DNA from: Fictibacillus fluitans
Lineage (GTDB): Bacteria; Bacillota; Bacilli; Bacillales; Fictibacillaceae
Length of the DNA stretch: 64,000 bases
Direction: 5' to 3'
NCBI RefSeq assembly: GCF_030418125.1
Contig: NZ_JAUHTR010000007.1
Coordinates: forward strand, 124,001-188,000
Both the position numbers and the translations under genes were made by a program. Of the stretch, positions 1 through 7,334 are shown piece after piece. Positions within the stretch are counted from its first letter, which is position 1, and the number at the start of each line of letters is the position of its first letter. The notes below the pieces were generated by a model. That model saw nothing but the letters and a program-made list of their open reading frames with translations. It searched no databases and had not been told where the DNA came from.

Positions 1-611
1 TCCAGCGCTGTTTTTTGAATATATTCATGCGCACGGTGAACCGGGTTCCTTGTTTGGAAGCCAACAATGGTTTTCCATCCGCGCGCTTCAAATTCCTTGC
101 GGGTTTCTGCCGGATCCAGGCGATATTCATTAAACCGGTCCTTTTCCGGACGTTTTACCAGTTTCACCGGACCGCCAATATAATAGGAAGGGCGTTCAAG
201 AAGCTTTTTCACTCCAGGGTGTTCAACATCGGTTGTTTGGTAGACTTGCTGTGCTTCATGTTTAACATCCGGGCGGTAGATATCCTCTACCTCGATGACA
301 CCGTATGTTACCCCGTTAAACGTAAGCTTTACTTCGTCTCCCGTTGAAAGGGTGCGTGCTGTTTTTTCGTGAACCGGAAGAACGATCGGAATACTCCATA
401 CCGCACCATCAGCCAGGCGGAGATCGTTTACCACTGATAAATAATCTTTTTCTGTCAGGAATCCGGTAATCGGGCTGTATGCCCCTATCCCGATCAGCTC
501 AAGGTCGCTCAACGAGGTGGCATCCAGTTCCACTTCTTTTTGGATATGGTTTGTTGGATAGTCTGGTTCGTACCGGTTAATGAGTTTTCCTCCGTGCGGT
601 AAAATAGCCAT
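1..611 (-). CDS. sat: Sulfate adenylyltransferase (ATP sulfurylase), 3' part outside window
   Basis: Activates sulfate with ATP to adenylylsulfate (APS) in the cytoplasm, the first step of assimilatory sulfate reduction. The visible 203 N-terminal codons begin [18 protein letters not shown] and reach the nucleotide-binding signature [13 protein letters not shown] close to the window edge, which is diagnostic for the prokaryotic single-chain Sat family. The ATG at 611 is preceded by AGGAGG at a good distance. The gene lies 26 bases after cysH on the same strand and should share its transcript and S-box control. It is cut by the window, so its C-terminus and any following cysC cannot be judged. 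Confidence 0.95.
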   Translation of the reverse strand, partial: MAILPHGGKLINRYEPDYPTNHIQKEVELDATSLSDLELIGIGAYSPITGFLTEKDYLSVVNDLRLADGAVWSIPIVLPVHEKTARTLSTGDEVKLTFNGVTYGVIEVEDIYRPDVKHEAQQVYQTTDVEHPGVKKLLERPSYYIGGPVKLVKRPEKDRFNEYRLDPAETRKEFEARGWKTIVGFQTRNPVHRAHEYIQKTAL

Positions 612-637
612 TTAAATTGTTCCTCCTGTAGTTGAAA

Positions 638-1348
638 TTATAGGTGAAGACCACATTCTGTTTTTCCCTGGCCGGACCAGCGGCCGGATCTTGCGTCTCC
701 TGATGCCCAATCGGCAGGAAGCGTGCAAGGCTGGCACCCGATGCTCGGGTAGCCCTGGTCATGCAATGTATTGTACGGCAGGCTGTTTTTATGCGCGTAT
801 CTCCAAATGTCTTTATATGTCCAATGGATCAGCGGACAGATTTTAATGGATTTGAAGCGGTTGTCTTTATTTATATATTGCGTATTCTTCCTCGATTCCG
901 ACTGTTCACGTCTTAGCCCTGAAAGCCAGGCTGACGCACCGCTCAGTGTTTCCTCAAGGGGAATGACCTTTCTGATCTGGCAGCAGAGGTTGGGATTTCT
1001 TTTCCATAATTCATCCCCATGCTCGCCCGCCTGCTCAGCGACACTGAGTGCCGGTTTTTTCATTTCAATATTAAGTGCAGGATATTTTTCTTTCGCCTTT
1101 TCAATAACTTCATACGTTTCTTTAAAATGAAGGCCTGTATCCAGAAAAACGACACGCGCATCGGGCTTGACCCTGGAAATTAAATCGACAAGCACGCTTC
1201 CTTCTATGCCAAAGCTGCAGGCATACACCAATTCATTTCCGTAATAGTCATAGGCCCATTGCAGGACTTCCATTGCTCCTTTTGTTTCGCTGTCGGAAGG
1301 GAACGGAAAATCATGTTCCTGCTCCTCCCATGTATTATACTTAAGCAT
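638..1348 (-). CDS. cysH: APS/PAPS reductase CysH
   Basis: Thioredoxin-dependent reduction of (phospho)adenylylsulfate to sulfite. The 236-residue protein has the adenine-nucleotide alpha hydrolase fold start ([12 protein letters not shown], about residues 42-53), the cysteine pair C122-C123 in LCCQIRK, a second pair C205/C208 in IGCQPCT, and the C-terminal catalytic KTECGLHL with C232. The four upstream cysteines are the [4Fe-4S] ligands seen in bacterial APS-type reductases; Bacillus CysH with this layout is known to use APS and PAPS. The gene sits between the YezD-like gene and sat, all on the minus strand downstream of the S-box riboswitch. Confidence 0.95.
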   Translation of the reverse strand: MLKYNTWEEQEHDFPFPSDSETKGAMEVLQWAYDYYGNELVYACSFGIEGSVLVDLISRVKPDARVVFLDTGLHFKETYEVIEKAKEKYPALNIEMKKPALSVAEQAGEHGDELWKRNPNLCCQIRKVIPLEETLSGASAWLSGLRREQSESRKNTQYINKDNRFKSIKICPLIHWTYKDIWRYAHKNSLPYNTLHDQGYPSIGCQPCTLPADWASGDARSGRWSGQGKTECGLHL

Positions 1349-1485
1349 AGTAAACCACCCCTTTTAGTAAGCATATGGCTCTCGATGCAAGATGTTTATC
1401 CTTTTACACAGTTTTATAAAAAAAGGCTGATATATCAACAAAAAAACGGAAACACCCGCCTCTAGTTTTCTAGTCAGCGAATGGT

Positions 1486-1629
1486 TTACTTAAATCGAAC
1501 CTTTTCATTTTTTTCAATCTGGATCAGTTTCCCATCTTGAACGATCAATGTAATGGAACCAAATCTTATGCTGTTAAGCATCTCTTTCAACTGCTCAAAA
1601 ATTTCATCCTGTTTTTGACCGTTTACCAC
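1486..1629 (-). CDS. YezD-like small protein (DUF2292)
   Basis: A 47-residue protein, MVNGQKQDEIFEQLKEM followed by a short beta-rich tail ending GKLIQIEKNEKVRF. This matches my recollection of the YezD/DUF2292 family, short proteins of unknown biochemical role found next to S-box-controlled sulfur genes in Bacillus. The open frame extends 20 codons further upstream, but the GTG at 1629 is chosen because GGGAGG lies seven bases before it, and the upstream extension would run into the riboswitch terminator. First gene after the S-box, 137 bases before cysH. Confidence 0.75.
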   Translation of the reverse strand: MVNGQKQDEIFEQLKEMLNSIRFGSITLIVQDGKLIQIEKNEKVRFK

Positions 1630-1671
1630 ATCAGAACCTCCCTGTTCACTGATTTGCTGGCTTTTTTGACA

Positions 1672-1700
1672 ATAAAAAAAACTTTCCATTTCGGAAAGAC
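1672..1700 (-). terminator. S-box expression-platform terminator
   Basis: On the minus strand CTTTCC and GGAAAG form a six-base-pair stem with a five-base loop, followed by a run of eight T. It lies directly after the S-box aptamer and before the YezD-like gene, so it is the expected SAM-dependent terminator of the leader. Confidence 0.85.
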
Positions 1701-1716
1701 TGACGAGGTAAACATA

Positions 1717-1826
1717 TTACCTTATCTTCCAAAATGTAATAAACATTCTGCTGGAGTTAGCACCTTGCAAGAAATTGCAGGTTGCCGGGTTTCATCGGGC
1801 CAGTTCCCTTCACCGCTCTGGATAAG
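1717..1826 (-). promoter_or_regulatory. S-box (SAM-I) riboswitch
   Basis: Read on the minus strand the element starts CTTATCCAGAGCGGTGAAGG, continues with the conserved core GATGAAACCCGGCAACC, and closes with GATAAGG that pairs with the first bases (P1). These are the hallmark S-box sequences. The established mechanism is transcription termination when S-adenosylmethionine is bound, so the yezD-cysH-sat transcript should be expressed when SAM, and by implication sulfur, is low. Confidence 0.96.
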
Positions 1827-1843
1827 TTTTTTTATTTTTTTAA

Positions 1844-1871
1844 ATAATACCACATATTTATCCAAAAGCAA
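1844..1871 (-). promoter_or_regulatory. Putative sigma-A promoter of the S-box operon
   Basis: Minus strand TTGCTT (1871-1866), 16-base spacer, TATTAT (1849-1844), located about 20 bases before the S-box begins. Position and spacing fit a vegetative promoter; no experimental support. Confidence 0.5.
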
Positions 1872-1927
1872 AGCCTATTATTCTTATCGGATTAAAAATA
1901 TTTTTTGATAAATTTGATTAAATTATA

Positions 1928-1957
1928 TTGACAGAATTCACTGTTATTGAATATAGT
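1928..1957 (+). promoter_or_regulatory. Putative sigma-A promoter of the TauE/SafE gene
   Basis: Perfect TTGACA at 1928-1933, 18-base spacer, TATAGT at 1952-1957. It fires away from the sulfate operon and gives a leader of roughly 90 bases before the ATG at 2058, which contains the terminator-like hairpin listed next. Confidence 0.65.
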
Positions 1958-1998
1958 AGGTATTAATTTAATCACACTAAGCTGATCGGAAAAACCGA

Positions 1999-2036
1999 AG
2001 GCTCTTAACAAACAGTAGTTAGGAGTCTTTTTTTTT
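1999..2036 (+). terminator. Intrinsic terminator inside the TauE/SafE leader
   Basis: AGGCTCTTAAC and GTTAGGAGTCT pair over eleven positions (two G-U pairs), closing an eight-base loop, followed by nine T. It lies between the putative promoter and the ribosome binding site of the TauE/SafE gene, so it can only act as a conditional terminator of that gene. Just upstream TCGG-AAAAA-CCGA could form a small competing hairpin. No S-box, T-box or other class I know is recognised. Confidence 0.7.
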
Positions 2037-2057
2037 ACGTGACAGGAGGAGTAAACC

Positions 2058-2948
2058 ATGAAAAAATTGATTGTCTTGGCACTAATCGGCCTTGTGGCCC
2101 AACTCATTGACGGGTCGCTCGGAATGGCCTACGGACTGACTTCAACTTCCCTGCTGCTGGCCTTCGGAATCGCACCCGCCGTTGCCTCGGCTTCCGTGCA
2201 TTTTGCAGAAGTCGTCACTACAGCAGCTTCGGGAGTTTCTCATATACGTTTTGGAAACGTGGATAAAAAGATTATTTACCGGCTCATTATCCCGGGATCC
2301 ATCGGCGCTTTTGCAGGAGCTTGCTTCTTGTCAAGCCTGCCCGGTGACATCGTAAAGCCTTATGTTTCCTTTTTCCTGCTATTTTTAGGATTTTATATTC
2401 TTTACCGCTTTTTGTTTAAAAAGAACAATAAGGTAACGGAACACGAAAAAGCGTTCAGCCGCAAGCAGCTGATTCCTCTTGGATTGGTCGCCGGTTTCCT
2501 TGATGCGACAGGCGGCGGAGGATGGGGGCCGGTAGCCACCCCGGTCCTTCTGGCTAAAAATGGAACGTCAACAAGAAAAGTCATTGGCTCTGTTGATACA
2601 AGCGAATTTGCGGTTGCCTTATCTGCCACTGTCGGCTTCCTGATCTCCCTTGGCTGGGAGCAGGTAAACTGGATGTGGGTCATTGCCCTTATGGCAGGCG
2701 GATTGATTGCTGCACCGATTGCAGCCTATCTCGTTAAAATCATTCCTTCACATATACTCGGTGTTGTGGTGGGTGGATTGATCATCATTACAAACGCTCG
2801 CACCATCCTTCAAACGGTAGGGGTTTCAGGCACATCGTTACAGTCTGTCTATACAATTCTTGCGGTACTCTGGCTGGCCGGCATCGTGTACAGCATCCGT
2901 AAAAACAAAAAAACGAGCAATCTTTCTCTTTCAAAAAGAACAGGCTGA
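2058..2948 (+). CDS. TauE/SafE-family sulfite/organosulfur exporter-like membrane protein
   Basis: A 296-residue integral membrane protein with about eight predicted transmembrane segments. The glycine-rich motifs IDGSLGMAYGLTST (about residues 18-31) and DATGGGGWGPVATPVLL (about 149-165) in the two halves are the internal repeat typical of the TauE/SafE family. Family members move sulfite, sulfoacetate or related anions; the direction and substrate here are not determined. The divergent arrangement with the S-box sulfate-reduction operon suggests sulfur-anion transport. The ATG is preceded by GGAGGAG. Expression is probably controlled by the terminator in its leader. Confidence 0.85.
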   Translation: MKKLIVLALIGLVAQLIDGSLGMAYGLTSTSLLLAFGIAPAVASASVHFAEVVTTAASGVSHIRFGNVDKKIIYRLIIPGSIGAFAGACFLSSLPGDIVKPYVSFFLLFLGFYILYRFLFKKNNKVTEHEKAFSRKQLIPLGLVAGFLDATGGGGWGPVATPVLLAKNGTSTRKVIGSVDTSEFAVALSATVGFLISLGWEQVNWMWVIALMAGGLIAAPIAAYLVKIIPSHILGVVVGGLIIITNARTILQTVGVSGTSLQSVYTILAVLWLAGIVYSIRKNKKTSNLSLSKRTG

Positions 2949-2953
2949 TTCAC

Positions 2954-2998
2954 AAAAAAAAGCTTCGGCATGCTTAGCATGACCGAAGCTTTTTTTTT
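2954..2998. terminator. Bidirectional terminator
   Basis: A run of A, AAGCTTCGG, an inner palindrome CATGC-TTA-GCATG, then CCGAAGCTT and a run of nine T. It lies between the convergent TauE/SafE gene and the last gene of the copper operon and can serve both strands. Confidence 0.9.
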
Positions 2999-3003
2999 GC
3001 GGA

Positions 3004-3840
3004 TTATTTTTTGACATGAACGATAAAAGGATAGGTAATTACTTTTCCATTAAGTTTAAATTCTGCCCACATTTTATATAAACCAGGGTCATCAAACGTG
3101 GTTTCAAAAGCCGTTTCTTTTTCTGTTAACGGGTGGACGTGTACATATTTTCTACCTGTATGATCAAGAATCACCACATGGCCCCTTGCTCCAAGATAAG
3201 GCTCAGGCTGGCCGTTTTTCACTTTAAAAGAAAGTGTCACCGGCTCTTTTGCCTTAAACGAAGAAGGAGACATGGATAACTGATACCCGCTTACTGTTTT
3301 TGTGAAATCTGAATCTCCTGTTAAATCCGGACTCTTGGTTTTATTATTGCCAACCTGAACGTCAACCGGAGTTACAGTATAGGCCTTTGTTTTTGGCTTT
3401 ATATCTACGAAGGCCCGGTACGACCCTGGTTCCAGTTTGTGGCGAACCTTGAACAAACCAGCTTCCGCCTTTTGGGGATGTAGGTGGTAATACTGTTTTA
3501 GATCCCGGCTGACTACAATGAAATGCATTAATTTTTCATGATTAACGTCCAACTGGTCAACAGGGTTCCCATTCTTATCCTTCAGCTTAATTCTCAGCTC
3601 TCCACTATCGTATTCCACATCCGTCTGTATTTCGTTCTGTTTATTGTCCGGCTTGCTGCCATGATCGCTGCTGTGTTCTTTTTGTTCTGTCGTATTATTC
3701 ATCGCCTGCATATCCTTATGCGGTTTCTCCCCGCCATTTCCAGGGTTACCGGCAGTCCTGTCATATACTGCGTAAGAGGCCATAATCAAAATCAGAATTC
3801 CTGCAGCTGACAGCACCCAATTTCTGATGATCGTAGACAT
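3004..3840 (-). CDS. Membrane-anchored His-rich protein of the copper operon
   Basis: 278 residues: an N-terminal transmembrane anchor (about 8-26), a polar His/Asn/Lys-rich linker (to about 75), then two related extracytoplasmic beta domains. Each carries a similar His pattern, MHFIVVSRDLKQYYHLHP in the first and GHVVILDHTGRKYVHVHP in the second, suggesting an internal duplication and metal ligands. I do not recognise a named family with certainty; it resembles the YtkA/FixH-like extracytoplasmic domains found near copper genes. It starts 15 bases after copA on the same strand, so it probably handles copper outside the membrane. AAGGAGG precedes the ATG. Confidence 0.7.
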   Translation of the reverse strand: MSTIIRNWVLSAAGILILIMASYAVYDRTAGNPGNGGEKPHKDMQAMNNTTEQKEHSSDHGSKPDNKQNEIQTDVEYDSGELRIKLKDKNGNPVDQLDVNHEKLMHFIVVSRDLKQYYHLHPQKAEAGLFKVRHKLEPGSYRAFVDIKPKTKAYTVTPVDVQVGNNKTKSPDLTGDSDFTKTVSGYQLSMSPSSFKAKEPVTLSFKVKNGQPEPYLGARGHVVILDHTGRKYVHVHPLTEKETAFETTFDDPGLYKMWAEFKLNGKVITYPFIVHVKK

Positions 3841-3854
3841 AATGGATTCCTCCT

Positions 3855-6272
3855 TTACAATTTGATCTTCTGCAGCCTCAGGGCATTCAGTACAACAGAT
3901 ACGGAACTGAAGGCCATAGCCGCACCTGCCAGCCAGGGAGCCAAAAATCCGGAGGCGGCAAAAGGAATTCCGATGGCATTGTAAGCAAAGGCCCAGAAAA
4001 GGTTTTGTTTGATGTTGCGAATGGTCTTTCTGCTCATAAAGATGGCGTCTGCAATGCTGTTAAGGTCTCCACGGATCAATGTAATATCCGCAGCTTCCAT
4101 GGCTACATCCGCACCAGTGCCAATGGCCATTCCAATATCCGCCAGAGCGAGAGCCGGTGCATCATTAATTCCGTCACCAACCATCGCTATTTTCTTCCCC
4201 TTGCCCTGCAGCTTTTTCACTTCATCCGCTTTTCCTTCGGGAAGTACACCTGCAATCACATGCTCGACCCCAACCTGGCGCGCGATGGCATTTGCTGTGC
4301 GCTCGTTGTCACCTGTGATCATCCATACTTCAATATTCATTTCCTTCAAACGTTCAATCGCTTTCTCTGATGTTTCTTTCACCGTATCGGCAACCCCCAA
4401 CATGCCTGCAAAGCTGCCATTCACCCCAACAAGCATGACTGTTTTTCCCTGCTCCTCTAGTTCTTCCATCTTGCCAAAGACGTTGTCAGCGGCAATCCCA
4501 TACTCTTTCATCAGTTTTCGGTTACCTATAAGAACATGCTGGTTTTGAATGACAGTCTTGATTCCATGGCCGGGCAGCGCTTCAAATTCACTGGAAGGAA
4601 GGGGCGCTATCTTTTTCTCTTTCATCACTTCAACGATGGCCTGTGCCAGCGGATGCTCTGAATTTTTTTCAGCACTTCCGGCCAGCAACAGCAGCTCATC
4701 CTTTTCCATTCCGTTTTCAGGCAGGATATCTGTAACCACTGGTCTTCCATATGTCACCGTACCGGTTTTATCCAGGATAACCGTATCAATGCGGTGGGTA
4801 TTTTCCAGGTGCTCTCCGCCTTTAAAAAGGATTCCGTACTCGGCCGCTCTTCCCGATCCAGCCATAATCGACGTGGGCGTTGCCAAACCTAGCGCACACG
4901 GACAGGCTATAACCAGAACCGCGATCAGTTTTTCAAGTGATTCTGAAAAATCACCAGGGGTGATCCCAATAAACCAGACAAAGAATGTCAGAATGGCCAG
5001 GCCAACGACAATCGGTACAAATATTCCCGATATCCGGTCTGCCAGCCTCTGGATCGGGGCTTTTGAGCCTTGTGCTTCTTCTACCACTTTAATGATTTGG
5101 GATAAGGCCGTATCTTTTCCGACCTTTGTTGCCTTCATCTTTAAAAATCCGTTGCGGTTGATGGTAGCCCCAATGAGGAGGTCACCGGGTTCCTTATCCA
5201 CAGGAACACTTTCTCCGGTCAGCATGGATTCATCCACAGCAGAACGTCCTTCCACGACCTCTCCGTCAACCGGCACCTTTTCTCCCGGTTTAATATAAAC
5301 CACATCTCCGGGGATGACTTCCTCCAATGGCACTTCGATTTCACTTCCATCCCGCGCCACCAGTGCAGTTCTTGCTTGGAGACCCATCAGTTTTTTAATC
5401 GCATCTGATGATTTTCCCTTCGCTCTTGCTTCAAACCATTTTCCAAGAATGATCAGTGTAAGCAGCACAGCCGAGGTTTCAAAATACAGTTCAGGCATAT
5501 GGAGACCTTGGGAGGCGGAACGGATACTGAGATACAGGCTGTAAAAATAAGCAGCTGAAGTTCCAAGAGCAACAAGAACATCCATATTGGCGCTCTTATT
5601 TTTCAATGCTTTGTAGGCTCCAATGTAAAACTGCCGGCCAATGACAAACTGAACCGGAGTGGCCAAAGCAAGCTGTACCCAGGGATTCATGAACATTTCA
5701 GGTACATAGAGAAAAGAGGTGAATGAAAAATGACTCGCCATCGCCCATAACAGCGGCAGGGAAAGAATCATTGAAAAAAGAAATTTGCCCAGTTGGTTTT
5801 GAATTTCTTTTTCCCTGAGTTCAGCCGTTTTTTCGCCTTCGCCTTCTTTGAGACGGGCGCCATACCCCAGGTCTTCTATTTTCTTGATCATCTCAGCAGC
5901 AGAAACCTGTGAAGGCAGGTAGCTCACCGTTGCCGTTTCAAGAGGCAGATTGACCGTGGCTTCAATGACCCCCTCCATTTTGTTCAGCCCTTTTTCGATT
6001 CGTGCAGAACAGGCGGCACAGGTCATTCCGGTAATCTCTAGTTTTTCTTTTTCTCCGGAGATGCCGTAGCCGAGGTCCTCAATCTTTTGCTGAAATTGTT
6101 TGGATGATGTTTTTTGGGGATCGTATACGACCTTCGATTTTTCCAGGGCAAGGTTAACGTTGGCATCTTCAACACCATCAAGCTTTTTCAACCCTTTTTC
6201 TATACGCATCGCACAGGCAGCACACGTCATTCCTGATATCGGAAGAGTTGTTTCTTTGAGATTTGATTCCAT
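3855..6272 (-). CDS. copA: Copper-exporting P1B-type ATPase CopA
   Basis: Pumps Cu(I) out of the cytoplasm. The 805-residue protein has two N-terminal heavy-metal domains with GMTCAAC (residues 14-20 and 82-88), the actuator motif TGES (352-355), the transmembrane metal site CPC (457-459), the phosphorylated aspartate in DKTGT (501-505), SEHPLA (538-543) and GDGIND (699-704). The downstream YN (764-765) and MxxxS of the last membrane helix are the additional Cu(I)-specific residues of subgroup P1B-1. AGAGGTG precedes the ATG. It follows copZ and has its own CsoR-box-like palindrome just upstream. Confidence 0.97.
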   Translation of the reverse strand: MESNLKETTLPISGMTCAACAMRIEKGLKKLDGVEDANVNLALEKSKVVYDPQKTSSKQFQQKIEDLGYGISGEKEKLEITGMTCAACSARIEKGLNKMEGVIEATVNLPLETATVSYLPSQVSAAEMIKKIEDLGYGARLKEGEGEKTAELREKEIQNQLGKFLFSMILSLPLLWAMASHFSFTSFLYVPEMFMNPWVQLALATPVQFVIGRQFYIGAYKALKNKSANMDVLVALGTSAAYFYSLYLSIRSASQGLHMPELYFETSAVLLTLIILGKWFEARAKGKSSDAIKKLMGLQARTALVARDGSEIEVPLEEVIPGDVVYIKPGEKVPVDGEVVEGRSAVDESMLTGESVPVDKEPGDLLIGATINRNGFLKMKATKVGKDTALSQIIKVVEEAQGSKAPIQRLADRISGIFVPIVVGLAILTFFVWFIGITPGDFSESLEKLIAVLVIACPCALGLATPTSIMAGSGRAAEYGILFKGGEHLENTHRIDTVILDKTGTVTYGRPVVTDILPENGMEKDELLLLAGSAEKNSEHPLAQAIVEVMKEKKIAPLPSSEFEALPGHGIKTVIQNQHVLIGNRKLMKEYGIAADNVFGKMEELEEQGKTVMLVGVNGSFAGMLGVADTVKETSEKAIERLKEMNIEVWMITGDNERTANAIARQVGVEHVIAGVLPEGKADEVKKLQGKGKKIAMVGDGINDAPALALADIGMAIGTGADVAMEAADITLIRGDLNSIADAIFMSRKTIRNIKQNLFWAFAYNAIGIPFAASGFLAPWLAGAAMAFSSVSVVLNALRLQKIKL

Positions 6273-6288
6273 GAAAATTCACCTCTTT

Positions 6289-6305
6289 ATACCCTTACAG
6301 GGTAT
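6289..6305. promoter_or_regulatory. CsoR-box-like operator upstream of copA
   Basis: Perfect palindrome ATACCC-TTACA-GGGTAT in the 82-base gap between copZ and copA. Its half sites match the TACCC/GGGTA core of Bacillus CsoR operators. It suggests a second, internal copper-responsive control point for copA. Confidence 0.7.
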
Positions 6306-6354
6306 ATTTTTATCCAAAAAGAGAACGCGCTTCCGCACGTTTCTCTTTTAATCG

Positions 6355-6561
6355 TCAGGCTACGTCATACCCCTGATCATCGATGGTATCCTTTATTTTA
6401 TCCAGGCCAACTTTATTCGCATCATATTCTACTTCGACTGTTCCTTCTTCAAGCTGTACATGGACCTGTTCTACGCCCGGCAGTTTGCCTACACTTCCCT
6501 CTACAGCATTCACACAATGGGCACAAGACATTCCTTTCACGTTCAGTGTTACTTTTTCCAT
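6355..6561 (-). CDS. copZ: Copper chaperone CopZ
   Basis: A 68-residue single heavy-metal-associated domain with GMSCAHC (residues 10-16; ligands C13 and C16). Such proteins carry Cu(I) to the N-terminal domains of CopA and buffer cytoplasmic copper. GGAGG precedes the ATG. The gene lies between csoR and copA on the same strand, the standard Bacillus arrangement. Confidence 0.96.
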   Translation of the reverse strand: MEKVTLNVKGMSCAHCVNAVEGSVGKLPGVEQVHVQLEEGTVEVEYDANKVGLDKIKDTIDDQGYDVA

Positions 6562-6579
6562 GGTGGTTTCCTCCTATAG

Positions 6580-6894
6580 CTATTTCATTAATTTCTTTAC
6601 AGTAATCAAGAGCTCATCAATGACTTCAAGCTCACCTTCTTGAATGCGTTCTACTACACAGCTTCTCATATGGCCTTCAAGAAGAAGTTTTCCAACGCTG
6701 TTCAGGGCAGATTGAATGGCAGAAAGCTGAGTAAGAACGTCATCGCAATACGTATCACGTTCAATCATACCTTTTACCCCCCGTATTTGTCCTTCAATAC
6801 GGTTCAGCCTTGTCAGCAGATTGCCTTTCATTTTATCCGAATGATGACTTTTTCTTTCGGCAGAACAGTGCGCATCTTGCTCTTCAATCTCCAT
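6580..6894 (-). CDS. csoR: Copper-sensing repressor CsoR
   Basis: DNA-binding repressor released by Cu(I). The chosen ATG at 6894 has AAGGAG nine bases upstream and gives 104 residues; the frame could open seven codons earlier at a TTG without a ribosome binding site. The all-helical DUF156 fold is evident (LLTRLNRIEGQIRGVKGMI), and the Cu(I) ligands are present with family spacing: C50, H75 and C79 (CDDVL ... GHMRSC). It is the first gene of the copper operon, 19 bases before copZ, and should repress its own promoter and copA through the two CsoR boxes. Confidence 0.96.
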   Translation of the reverse strand: MEIEEQDAHCSAERKSHHSDKMKGNLLTRLNRIEGQIRGVKGMIERDTYCDDVLTQLSAIQSALNSVGKLLLEGHMRSCVVERIQEGELEVIDELLITVKKLMK

Positions 6895-6921
6895 ACCCAT
6901 CATCTCCTTACTCAAAACTTA

Positions 6922-6941
6922 CCATACCCCCCTACCCTATG
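6922..6941. promoter_or_regulatory. CsoR-box-like operator upstream of csoR
   Basis: On the minus strand CATAGGGTAGGGGGGTATGG, closely like the GC-rich pseudo-palindrome known upstream of the Bacillus subtilis copper operon. It lies about 28 bases before the csoR start, as expected for an operator overlapping the promoter. Confidence 0.75.
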
Positions 6942-6999
6942 TAAAGAACAAAGTTTTATTTTTATTTTACCCTTTTTTATAAAAATTAACGTAAGACTG

Positions 7000-7221
7000 T
7001 CAGCTGCATGATTTCCCAAAGGATCTCCAGGTTGCCAGTTTCTTGGACGCATGAAACAATTCCTTTTTCAGCCGTCTGATTTCCAGTTCAGAATCCCTTT
7101 TTATTGTTTGCAGTTGATTCCATTCGTCTTCACTGATGACGATAAGACCATTCTTGTGAAGCAGATTAAGCGAAGATTCACCCAAAATCTGTACCGCTCT
7201 TTCTTCAGAATTGTTTCTCAT
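7000..7221 (-). CDS. Small hypothetical coiled-coil protein
   Basis: 73 residues starting MRNNSEERAVQILGESSL and ending in a Lys/Arg-rich helical stretch (LEIRRLKKELFHASKKL) that looks like a short coiled coil. No family is recognised. The ATG at 7221 is preferred because GAGGTG lies six bases upstream; a GTG three codons earlier overlaps that site. It stands alone between the copper operon and the acyl-CoA dehydrogenase, both on the same strand. Confidence 0.55.
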   Translation of the reverse strand: MRNNSEERAVQILGESSLNLLHKNGLIVISEDEWNQLQTIKRDSELEIRRLKKELFHASKKLATWRSFGKSCS

Positions 7222-7293
7222 CCTGTACACCTCGTTTCATTAAGATTGATTATCCAACATATTCTGCGCTATACAGCCATTTTCCTTTTAAAG

Positions 7294-7331
7294 GAGAAAA
7301 AAGAGAGGGTGGATTTATCCACCTCTCTCTA
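7294..7331 (-). terminator. Terminator of the acyl-CoA dehydrogenase gene
   Basis: On the minus strand AGAGAGAGGTGGAT and ATCCACCCTCTCT pair over about thirteen positions with a two-base loop, followed by TTTTTTC. It starts just past the stop codon at 7335. Confidence 0.85.
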
Positions 7332-7334
7332 TGT

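Noticed and set aside
1958-2057. T-box or S-box in the TauE/SafE leader
   Set aside because: The T-box GGGTGGNACCGCG sequence and the S-box core are both absent; only the terminator hairpin is supported.
4009-5298. Long open frames on the plus strand opposite copA (4009-4548 and 4549-5298)
   Set aside because: They lie antisense to a certain gene, lack ribosome binding sites and have the Ser/Pro-rich composition of reverse-frame shadows.
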